Shown here in pieces: positions 1 through 7,922 of a stretch of 22,524 nucleotides of DNA. The notes beneath the pieces are model-generated. The model made no database searches. It saw only the letters and a list, made by a program, of their open reading frames with translations, and was not told the origin of the DNA. The DNA comes from Chara braunii (taxonomy: Eukaryota > Streptophyta > Charophyceae > Charales > Characeae). The position numbers and the translations under genes were made by a program. The stretch spans positions 486,781-509,304 of the forward strand of contig BFEA01000773.1 in NCBI GenBank assembly GCA_003427395.1, read 5' to 3'. Each line of letters begins with the position of its first letter. The first letter of the stretch is position 1.

Positions 1-68
1 CACACCCAACACATGTCTAACTGTCCATATTGTCGATAAACATATTTCAATTATACTTTGACTAGTAC
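1..68 (+). repeat. Misplaced duplicate of 6918-6985 (assembly artefact)
   Basis: All 68 bases are identical to 6918-6985, in the same orientation, and the match ends exactly where the Tn5 adapter begins at base 69. At the native locus the sequence continues differently after 6985. Together with the adapter, this is best read as the far end of a circularised mate-pair fragment and not as a biological repeat. Confidence 0.93.
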
Positions 69-106
69 CTGTCTCTTATACACATCTAGATGTGTATAAG
101 AGACAG
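69..106. other. Nextera mate-pair junction adapter (two Tn5 mosaic ends)
   Basis: CTGTCTCTTATACACATCT (69-87) is followed directly by its exact reverse complement (88-106). This is the 19-bp Tn5 mosaic end in the head-to-head arrangement of the Nextera mate-pair circularisation adapter. No transposon body lies between the two ends, so it is not a Tn5 insertion. Genomic sequence can be trusted only from base 107. Confidence 0.97.
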
Positions 107-800
107 ACTCGCGACCGTCAACACGAGCGCTCGCAGATCGAGTTGACTAGCGTCATCGCCATCCAAAGCGCCATCGCATTCCACGTCGCCACAGCAGCTA
201 TCCACGGCAACGACGACGAGTGTCCATCAACCACGGTCGACGCTCACTACGGAGACACAGTGCGAGGCTGGTGTGGACTCTCGTGGAGTCCTCGCTCATG
301 CACCCTGCGCATTATTCGCTCCCTCGCTCCCTCGCTGCTTTTCTTTATTTCCTCATCTTAAGGTGTGTATCTCCTCCCTCTCCCCGCAGTCATCCAACCC
401 TCTTCCACTCTGTCTATCTCGGAATCCATCCACGTCATCGGTTCAGTGCCATCGCTCCCAACCATAAGTTGACGTCGTCCATCCATGCACAGGCATCTTG
501 CTCGGTTCCTGCGGGATCTTCATGCCTCTCCTGCAACATTTTCACGCATCTTCTTTTCTATCGTCACGCCGCTTCCTTCGAGCTCTCGCAATGTGACGGA
601 CCTGAAGGATCTGGAGGTTTACCATCTGCATCGTTCTCGCAATTTTTCGGTAAGTTTCTTCGAAGGACGATCAATCACGGGGAAGAAAAACTAATTGTCG
701 GTAGGTCACGGACAGGGGCGGATTCCATTTATCGGTCGTGCCGGCTCATGTGGCACACTGATTCAAAGATCCGCATGCATTCGTTGGTTTGCGCTGTGGA
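107..800. other. No supported gene; unassigned sequence
   Basis: Open frames here lack recognisable domains and overlap one another, and their composition (Ser, Pro, Arg, His-rich) looks like chance translation. A good splice-donor match, TCG|GTAAGT, lies near 650, so this could be the 5' untranslated part of a gene, but no acceptor or coding exon could be paired with it. Native sequence to the left is missing because of the adapter join. Confidence 0.4.
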
Positions 801-1200
801 TCTATGAATGCATTTGGATCTTTATCTCATGCATGCGGATCCGCGCGTACGGATCTACGAACTCGTGTGCACCCATCTCTCATGCGTGTGGATCTATCAA
901 TGCGTGTGGACCTATGGAAATGGATCTAGGCATGTGCGTGGATCTAGCTCTCATGCATATGGATGTGTGCATGTGGATCTATGAATGTGAGTGCATTCAT
1001 CTCTCATGCACGTGGATCTATGAATACGTGTGGACCTTTGTAATGTGGATCTAGGAATGCGCGTGGATCTATCTCTCATGCACGTCACAGTGGATCCATG
1101 TATGTGTCTGGACGGTTGAATTTGGATCTAGAAATGCGAGTGGATCTATCTGTCGTGCATGTGAATCTAAGATATTTTGTTTGTGGATCTATGAATGCAT
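800..1200. repeat. Nested GGATCTA minisatellite (about 124-bp higher-order unit)
   Basis: GGATCTA or a one-base variant recurs about every 17-20 bases. The landmark CTCATGCA and its variants occur at 826, 879, 950, 1003, 1075 and 1152. The spacings 53, 71, 53, 72 and 77 show that two alternating blocks make a higher-order unit of about 124-125 bp. The open frame across it (Met, Trp, Ile, Cys-rich) is a by-product of the repeat. Confidence 0.85.
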
Positions 1201-1214
1201 GTTGCCCTAATACT

Positions 1215-1715
1215 GTCGGTCGGACTCCTGCGATTGATTGAACGATTGATTGATTAATGTACATAGGTAACATAGCTTACGACCAACCAGTCGCCTGAAT
1301 CCAGTTCTCGTTGTGTGTGCATTCGCTTTGGATTTTCCTTTTCATATTAACCAAATAGCGAGGTAGGAAATCGCACACTGGATTGCACTTGGCTAATCAG
1401 CAAAGCAAGCAAGCAAGCAATCAACTAAGCAGCCAATCGACCACTCAACCAACCGTCCAAGCATGCAACCAATCAAATATGTCATCTGTCAGTCAGCAAA
1501 GTAAGCGGTCGATCAATAAACTAAGCGGTCGATCCACCACTTAACCAACCAGCCAAGCATGCAATCAATGAAACATCCCATCTGCCAGTCAGCGAACAGT
1601 GACATGATTGGATGTTTGATTGATCGCATGCTTGCCTGATTAGTCGATTGCTCGGTCGATAGCTTAGATGATCGATTGGTCGGGTGCGAGGTACGAAATC
1701 ACACACTTGATATCA
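1215..1715. repeat. CAAT/CAAG-rich complex repeat with direct and inverted copies
   Basis: GCGAGGTAGGAAATCGCACA at 1358 returns with few changes at 1686 (328 bp apart) and frames the block. Inside, a unit beginning CCAAGCATGCAA occurs at about 1459 and 1553 (94-bp tandem step). A third copy is inverted at about 1606-1636, so the second and third can fold into a hairpin with arms near 24 bp. The rest is derived from CAAG, CAAT and CAAC tetranucleotides. Confidence 0.75.
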
Positions 1716-2148
1716 CAAATTCGGAACGACCACAGACAGGGAGGTCCCCCGCCTAAGCCGCCACCACATGTAGGCGAACCTCGATCATTGACGAACTTCA
1801 TTGTTCATCAATGAACTGCATGGAAGTTCGCCCTACTGAATGACAAAGTTCGCCTGCATTTAGACTTCGCTAATTATCGCACAAGACAAAATTTGAAAAT
1901 AAGAACACGAAACGCAGAACACTAGCCTAATGCAATGCAGAACCGGGGCCGAATCTTGAAGTCCGCCGGTATCCGTACTTCACACAATGCCCAAATGCCC
2001 CGACGATAATTGAAGTCAGCCGGTATCCGAACTTCACATGTTGCGCAAAGGCGAACTTGGTCGAATTTAGTCAACAACGCCGTTTTTGTGATCGCAGCTG
2101 GACATATAAACTATTCAAGTTCGCCAGGATCCGAACTTCACAGATTGG

Positions 2149-2432
2149 CCAAAAACCTAGGCTACCAGAGTGGCCCGGGGTCCCTTGCCTAGCCGAGCAA
2201 AAAAAAAATAAAAAAAAAAAAAAAAATTTACATTTTTATTTTTATTTTACAATTGGTAAAGAATTTCGATATAACCCTCAGGCAAACATTGTTCATTTTG
2301 TTTTTCTGCATAACATAGTTTTTTTTCGGATTTTTGTTTTTGTTTTTTGTTTTTTGCTGGGACTCTCCCTAGTCCTTGCACGGGCTGGCCACCTGGGGCC
2401 TGGGCGGCCCGGCTGGTAGCCTAGCCAAAAAC
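2149..2432 (+). mobile_element. MITE copy 1 with 8-bp target-site duplication
   Basis: The element occupies 2157-2424 (268 bp). It begins CTAGGCTACCAG and ends with the exact reverse complement CTGGTAGCCTAG. CCAAAAAC flanks it on both sides (2149-2156 and 2425-2432). The inside is GC-rich at both ends, with a long A tract followed by T-rich sequence. It encodes nothing. An 8-bp duplication is typical of hAT elements, but the termini are not the classical hAT form, so the superfamily is left open. It sits in the degenerate tandem array, and a diverged array copy at 3145-3202 gives the uninterrupted site. Confidence 0.93.
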
Positions 2433-3144
2433 AGCAATCCTGAAGCCCGGATGCCGGCGAACTTGAGTGATTCTCTCCTCTCATACGAGTGTTGGATTTC
2501 GCTTGTTAACGGAGCCCGTGAGAACATCCCCCACCCACGACACTCCGAGTTCGGCGGGATCCTTCAGACACTGTTGGTAGGGTACTTGGGTTTAACCTTG
2601 ATAACACAACGATTCCAAATATTGCAGAACATGGGGTAAAACGTTAAGTCCGCCAGCATCCGAACTTCACATGTTGTCCAAATGGGGCGCGTAAAGCAAT
2701 TTGAAGATAACGTGTGAGCCCTTGAAGTTCGCCCACATCCAAACTTCATAGATTGCCCGGAAATATCAAATCCCAAAGTCCACATACCAGCGCACTTGAG
2801 CGATTCCCTCCTTCCGCAGGAGTATTGATGTCCGCATGTTAGCGAAACCCACCATTACAACCCTGCCATCATCACTTGTACTTCGCTGGGATCCACCCTT
2901 CGACCACTTTGGGGAGGGGTATTCGATTTAACCTCGGTAACAACACAATTCCAAACATTGCAAGACATGAGAGAAAACATGAAGCCCGCTGGCATCCGAA
3001 CTTTGCACATTTGAACATTTCCCAAACGAGGCAAGTGAAGAAGTTTGGATTCCGGCAAACTTTGTGCAACTGAGTTAACAACTGGACTCCTACAATTGCA
3101 GAGGACGCGTGACTCGCTAAAGTTCTCCGACATCCGGCTTCGCG

Positions 3145-3202
3145 CATTGCCAAAAAAAACGCAAATCTTGAAGTCCAGATACCGGCGGACTTGAGCGATT
3201 CC
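3145..3202 (+). repeat. Related empty site for MITE copy 1
   Basis: This part of the tandem array reads ATTGCCAAAAAAAACGCAAATC and continues into a GAAGTCCAGATACCGGCGGA-like stretch without a break. It aligns with the sequence on either side of MITE copy 1 after removing the element and one CCAAAAAC. It is therefore a paralogous pre-insertion site in the same window. Confidence 0.75.
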
Positions 3203-3739
3203 CACCTCTACTGCGAGCAATAACGTCCATCAGTTGAGGAACCCCGTAAGAACACCCCTGCCTGCGGCGCTTAGAGTTCACCGGGAGCCGACGTTAGAAT
3301 AATATGTGAAGGGTGTTCGGTTCAACCTCGGTCACACCGCGGTTTAACTTCGGTGACTCCACAAGAAGAGGCAACAGGTCTCGTGGTTCACGGGAATCGG
3401 TTAAGGTCCACCAGGATATGAACTTCACAAATGATGCCCGTAATCGGGCTAGTCGCATCGTAGGGGGGCCACGAGTCGGATGATAGGTTAGCCATACACA
3501 CAGATTCCTCGCGTTGGTCGAAGTGGGGTATTAGAGGGCCTCCTACTCGAAGTGCGTCGGAATCCGTACTTCGCATGCAACGTCCGCATATTGTGCTCTC
3601 CCATAGGTAGAATGAGGATGCGGTTTGCGATTTTGAATTCCCCCCGCCATTCTCACGCCTTTCTGTCGCTTGACTTGTATTCCGCTGGGATCTGAACTTC
3701 TGCAGCGGGGGGGGTTCCTAAAGTTGTTCGTGTGGTGGC

Positions 3740-3766
3740 TTGCTTCATTTGCTTTGTCTTTTGCAG
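3740..3766 (+). other. Predicted 3' splice site before the ULP1-relic start codon
   Basis: A pyrimidine-rich run ending TTGTCTTTTGCAG stops six bases before the ATG at 3772. This fits a 5' UTR intron whose acceptor lies just ahead of the start codon. The matching donor was not identified, because the upstream sequence is the degenerate repeat array. Confidence 0.5.
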
Positions 3767-3771
3767 ACACA

Positions 3772-4110
3772 ATGTCTACTTTGAGGGGTGAGGAGCAGGT
3801 TGCCGAAACCTCTCGGAGGGGGTCAAGGGAAGACTCTGCAAGACGGTCTTCTATGACCACCAAACCGCGGTCCTACCATGTGAGGACCAAATGGTTCGTC
3901 GATTGGTGTTGTGGGGATGTTTCACACCCCGCTAAGCAGCCGTCTGGTTCTGTCATTTTCATCGAAGACCACCACCGGCGTAGAGTGCTTGGGGTTGTCG
4001 CCGGGTGGGAAGATGTGAAGGAGGGTTGTCGCCATTTCAAGATGAACACCGTTTACGGTTCAAAGGGCAACGTCATTGCTAATTCGAAAGGGAATGGGGC
4101 CATGACATAA
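3772..4110 (+). pseudogene. N-terminal segment of ULP1 relic, unknown domain
   Basis: About 112 residues from the ATG at 3772. The first 30 are Ser, Arg and Glu-rich (starts MSTLRGEEQ). They are followed by a more conserved-looking stretch with KWFVDWCCGD and a hydrophobic strand SGSVIFIED. I do not recognise this domain. The TAA at 4108 seems to be due to a frameshift, because plausible coding continues in another frame from 4112 (KPRNYPVGDPKLKGE). The same gene may have used this part for target or DNA binding, but that is a guess. Confidence 0.5.
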
Positions 4111-4111
4111 T

Positions 4112-4765
4112 TTGAAACCCCGGAACTATCCAGTCGGTGATCCTAAACTTAAGGGCGAGTGCATCATGGCGCTCATTGACGGTGAAGGGGGATGGTCATC
4201 ATACGCACGCCAGTCCAAGTTCGGGTACCCTGAACTCGCGAGGATTTCGGTGGTCGACAAAATGAGGGCTAAAAATCCAAGGCTTCCATACACCGACCAG
4301 TCCATCGGTTCCACTGCTGATCGTCTTTTTCACGAACTTCACAACAGTCAGTGGTTGGACCTGTCGGACGAATTTTACGACCTTGACACGAGCCCTTCGA
4401 AGGGAAGGGTGAACTGGAAGATACCCCCTTCGACTGGGCCACTTGGGTGTTCGGTGGGAGGGACTCCGGGCAGTGGAGGGGACAGGGGGGCGATGAGGGG
4501 ACTGGAAAAGGCGTCCCCCCTAGTGGACAGAATGGGCCTCACGACGAAACCGGTTGAGGGCGGGAATCTGTTGTGCAGAGCGGGTCGGGGGCGGGAGTGC
4601 CCAGCCAGGATGCCGCGTCGAATTGTGCGGAAATTCGCACTTCGCTTCGGGACGGTCTTCCGTTTAGTGGTGGTGATGTGCGGGACCGAACTACGTCGAC
4701 TTAGGGGGAGGGGCGACCTACAGTGTAAACGGAAGAGTGTGCAAGTGGATCGCGCACTGGCCTGA
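4112..4765 (+). pseudogene. Middle segment of ULP1 relic, frame-shifted
   Basis: The first half (to about 4430) reads like ordinary protein (GECIMALIDGEGGWSSYA, then acidic LSDEFYDLDT). After about 4430 the more plausible coding frame is a different one, with PFDWATWVFGG and later Ser, Gly, Asp-rich sequence, interrupted by stops near 4553 and 4700. The long open frame that continues past 4430 is therefore probably a shadow. A plus-strand copy of the 27-bp repeat motif lies just downstream at 4772. Confidence 0.4.
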
Positions 4766-4913
4766 AAATGTCGAAGTCCGCCGGGATCCAAACTTCATGA
4801 AAAGGGGGTCCTCGGGCTGGAATTCTGATGGCGGCGGGACGGTTTACGCGCGTTAAAGCAGAAGAGCGGTCGGCGGAATGAGACACGGGTTCGGGGGAAG
4901 GGATGAATTGTAG

Positions 4914-5140
4914 CAAAGGGACAAAGGGGAGGAAGGGGAAGAGAAAGGGTTGACTGGTTTGCTTGAAGGGGGAAAAGATGACAAAGGGAACATGGATAAT
5001 GAAGAGGAGAAAAGGAAGGAAAGAATCAAGGGTTCTGATGTGGAGGACAACGATGAGGATGCAGACTCTGACGAGTTCAGGCGACTGTACGGACAGCATC
5101 GTGGTGCTCAGCGCCATGCGAAATCGGTGCTCTTGGAGAG
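4914..5140 (+). pseudogene. Acidic exon of ULP1 relic
   Basis: The open frame runs from just after a TAG at 4911 to a predicted donor at 5140/5141. It encodes a Gly, Lys, Glu and Asp-rich linker (for example GSDVEDNDEDADSDEF) ending in KSVLLER. Splicing AG|GTTCTG at 5141 to TTTTACAG|GG at 5248 keeps the reading frame and joins this exon to the next block. Low-complexity acidic linkers are common ahead of ULP1 domains. Confidence 0.5.
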
Positions 5141-5247
5141 GTTCTGCGTCTTATAGGTTGATTCATTATTTTTTATTATCCTTCCGTCGGACTCATGTTG
5201 GGATACGTGTATTCATTTCTCGTTTTTCTCTTTCTTCTGTTTTACAG
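5141..5247 (+). other. Predicted 107-nt spliceosomal intron
   Basis: The donor is GAGAG|GTTCTG. The acceptor follows a strong pyrimidine tract (CTCTTTCTTCTGTTTTACAG) that ends at 5247. The interior is T-rich. The phase works: a split AG|G codon joins the acidic exon frame to the frame of the following exon. An alternative donor at 5157 (ATAG|GTTGAT) would place a stop or a wrong frame before the junction. Confidence 0.6.
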
Positions 5248-6310
5248 GGGTAGGGTCATCTCGCAAACAGAGGTTCTCGAGATATCCGCACATATATTGC
5301 AGAAAGTCTCTGGGTTGACGACAAAAAACAAGGATATGCTAAAGGCATCAGGGGTTGATGTCGAGATCGGAAAGAAAGAGCATGCCATAACAATTGAGTA
5401 GTGTTTTTTCGTTCTGCCCTCGAAGATGGGGACGTATCCACTATTTGTGACTAGAGGTGACCCCATGTATAAGAAATACTTAGCAATTCATCGTGCTATG
5501 AAGGACAATCCTTAGAACCCCATTTCTCACAGCCCTGCCTATGCATTGCCCGATGTTGTGCAGTGTGCGTCACAGCACGTGGAGCACGCGAGGGAAACTT
5601 TGCTCCAGCAACTGCGCCTCAATGTTTACGGGTTCTATACGATATTATGCAAGGCCCGATGCCGCCGCTCACAGTTCTCTTTACCCTCGCCGATAATCAC
5701 TTGCGCATTGCAGCGAAAGATCTCCTCACCCTTTTACATATCGAGGGCAAGGTAAATGATGAAGTGGTTAATTTCTACATGGCGCTTTTGGGATCGACCG
5801 CATGTGCGACACACGATATGTCGTCAAACCTTTGTGTCTTCAAATTTGATTCGTTCTTCTTCGGTAAGCTGCAACTTGAAGGACACAATTGGGTGAAAAG
5901 GTGGGCAAAAACCGTAAATCTACTTAAGTACGATATTATCTTTGTGCCTGTCCACAAAGATAATGATCATTGGATCCTCCTCTCCGTCAACTTAAAAGAC
6001 TGTCTTGAAAGTTTTCAATTTTTTTCATCGCATTCTAGCTGATAGGGATTTTTACCTTAGCCTTTTCGATTTGATTATACAGCATTTAGAACGGGAAATA
6101 TTACATAGTCGGTCAGATAGGAGTTGGAAGTTGATGGCGGCGAATGTTATGGTGGAAGGAGTTCCCAGACAAGTGGATGGAGCAAGTTGCGGGATGTTCA
6201 TGTTGATGTTTGCGACGCTGTTGCAACGTGGTGATCGACCACCTTTCACGTTCTCTCATACAAATATCCCGCTTATTCGACGACAATTGGCAACCTGTAT
6301 ACTAGTTTGA
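5248..6310 (+). pseudogene. ULP1/C48 peptidase domain, broken
   Basis: The frame opens with GRVISQTEVLEIS and meets in-frame TAGs at 5399 and 5515. From about 5640 a shifted frame carries LADNHLRIAAKDLL and NDEVVNFYMALLG, the usual start of a ULP1 fold. The catalytic His is in NDHWILL (codon 5968-5970). After another shift near 6010, VFNFF is followed by His (codon 6026-6028) where the family has Asp. The oxyanion Gln and nucleophile Cys are kept in RQVDGASCGMF (Cys codon 6188-6190). The last stop is TGA at 6308. Fold assignment is secure. Loss of Asp together with two shifts and two stops argues against activity. Confidence 0.85.
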
Positions 6311-7051
6311 CAGTGTTCTGTGCATTAATGATTTGTGATACATGACATTATTCAATTGTTATTTTGACAACAATCATGGTTTCTTTAATTGTTACGAGTT
6401 TAAGTTCTCTTTGGCATGCTCACTACCTCTTTTACGTCATGTGCAGATTTCGTGATCTTTGTCGTAAGTCTGTTGCTTTTCATGCACCTGAACTTGTTTG
6501 CATTGAATAATTTCATATTTCAAATATTTATGCAGGACAACTTAAAGTGCACATATGATTGACATGAGATAATATCCGAACTTGTTGTATTATACGACAA
6601 AGTGGTGTGTGAATGCAAGTCAAAACTCGGCAAGTATATGATTTTGCGGTTCTTTATGCAAAGATCATTAACTTAATGACTCCTCCATGTACATCTATTC
6701 AGATGCCTTGTGACTGCCTTCATTATATGTAACCAACAACTTTACGTTCATAACCTTAAATTTTGGGGGTCGCAAGTTGAAGTGCGGATTCCATCGAAAG
6801 TATGCAACATTCGAAGTTTTTGTGTAATATAACGGGTATTGTTGCGGAAAATGATGTATGTCAAAATTAAGTGGTTATTAGAAAATGAAAATGTTTTTTG
6901 TCTAAATAATAGTCATCCACACCCAACACATGTCTAACTGTCCATATTGTCGATAAACATATTTCAATTATACTTTGACTAGTACTCTAACTGTTATAGT
7001 ACTTAAAGATGATGACACACAAAAAAAAATTATATATCCAACAATGATACA
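6311..7051. other. AT-rich intergenic DNA, no gene seen
   Basis: This is AT-rich sequence without convincing open frames. It includes the native copy (6918-6985) of the 68 bases misplaced at the window start. No poly(A) signal or terminal repeat for the ULP1 gene was identified with confidence. Confidence 0.6.
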
Positions 7052-7860
7052 GTGACACATTGCTCATCACAATTATCAATAAGTCTAGATCTCAGCACAC
7101 ATCCAAACAATTGTCACCGTCAAGAGGATGAGCTTGCCTGTCATTATAACTCTAAACAAGTCTGGATTTCATCAAACATTCACATAACTGTATCGACCGA
7201 GAGGATAAGTATGCATGTGCTACTTAGGAATAACCTAAACAAACACATCCAACATGGATACAATTATGACACCTGACGCATTACAATTGTGAGCAAGTAT
7301 GAATCTAAGCACACTTTCGCGTCTCGGGCGAGAGAATGGGCGTTACTATCATTACACTTCTAAAGAAGTCACGATCTCATCAAACATTCAAACAACCGTC
7401 TCGGGGCAAGAGGATGGGTATGCCTGTCCAACTTAGAAATATTGACCTAAAGAAATGGAATATCCAACAAATTCACAATGATGACACATTTCCATCACAA
7501 TTATACACAAGTATGGATCTCAGCGCACTTCCGCATCTCGGGCGAGAGGATGGGCGTGCCTATCATTACACTTCTAAACAACTCCCGATCTCATCAAACA
7601 TCCAAACACCTGTCTCGGGTGACAGGATGCACTTGTCTGTGCTGCGTAGGAGGAAATATATCCAACAAGCCTTATGATAGAATCATGACACCTGAATCAT
7701 TAGAATTATAAACAAGTATGGATCTCAACACACTTTCGCATCTCAGGCAAGTAGATGGCCGTGTTACAATTACAGTTCTAAATAAGTCCGAATCTCATCA
7801 AACATCCAAAAAATTGTCTCGAGGGAGAGGATGGGCAAGCCTACATTGCGTATATTGCAG
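7052..7860. repeat. Four-copy tandem repeat of about 210 bp with internal half-units
   Basis: Units start with RTGACACMT-like sequence at 7052, 7266, 7481 and 7685 (steps 214, 215 and 204). Each unit holds two related halves of about 100 bp. One has AAGTATGGATCTCAGCRCAC...GGGCGAGAGGATGGG and the other has TCTCATCAAACATCCAAAC...GAGAGGATGGG. Copies are diverged and break every long frame, so the short open frames here are repeat by-products. The array ends about 60 bases from the last stop of the retroelement. Confidence 0.85.
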
Positions 7861-7922
7861 CCAAAAGTGAATTCGTTAGAATTAGGACACAATATAATAT
7901 CCTATCTTTACGAATAACATGT

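Larger units (their letters stand above)
1740..3720. repeat. Degenerate tandem array with 27-bp GAAGT...ACTTC motif
   Basis: A motif close to GAAGTCCGCCGGTATCCG followed by AACTTCACA recurs on the plus strand near 1958, 2012, 2116, 2545, 2645, 2724, 2877, 2981, 3116, 3400, 3549 and 3673. Inverted copies lie near 2445, 2780, 3042 and 3172. A longer unit, marked by CTTGAGYGATTC at 2462, 2795 and 3190, repeats with periods of about 333 and 395 bp and also carries a conserved TTTAACCTYGGTAACAC stretch. Copies are well diverged, so the array is old. No coding capacity is apparent. It lies directly upstream of the ULP1 relic. Confidence 0.8.
3772..6310 (+). pseudogene. Degenerate ULP1-like (C48) cysteine protease gene, overall model
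   Basis: ULP1-type enzymes cleave ubiquitin-like modifiers such as SUMO, and related genes are often carried by plant DNA transposons. The likely start is the ATG at 3772, after a good splice acceptor. Coding-like sequence then runs through several frames. The N-terminal part is 3772-4107. A shift near 4110 leads into 4112-4430, another near 4430 to about 4690, an acidic exon follows at 4914-5140, then an intron at 5141-5247 and the protease part at 5248-6310. Stops at 5399 and 5515 and shifts near 5640 and 6010 break the frame. The catalytic Asp site is also replaced. I judge it non-functional. No gene symbol is justified. Confidence 0.75.

Noticed and set aside
69-106. Natural inverted repeat or Tn5 insertion
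   Set aside because: Only the two mosaic ends are present, back to back, with nothing between them, and the flank is a displaced copy of DNA 6.9 kb away. Library adapter explains all of it.
220-807. 195-codon open frame as a gene
   Set aside because: Composition is repetitive and low-information, it crosses into the GGATCTA minisatellite, and several equally long frames overlap it.
695-1054. Cys/Trp/Met-rich small protein
   Set aside because: It is the translation of the GGATCTA minisatellite.
800-1200. CRISPR-like array
   Set aside because: Submonomers are contiguous and degenerate, with no unique spacers of constant length, and the context is eukaryotic.
4375-5117. Minus-strand frames opposite the ULP1 relic
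   Set aside because: They are shadows of the plus-strand coding-like sequence and are rich in Ser, Pro and Phe as expected for antisense of acidic, Gly-rich codons.
7052-7860. CRISPR or coding tandem repeats
   Set aside because: Units are long, diverged and contiguous, and frames are not maintained between them.
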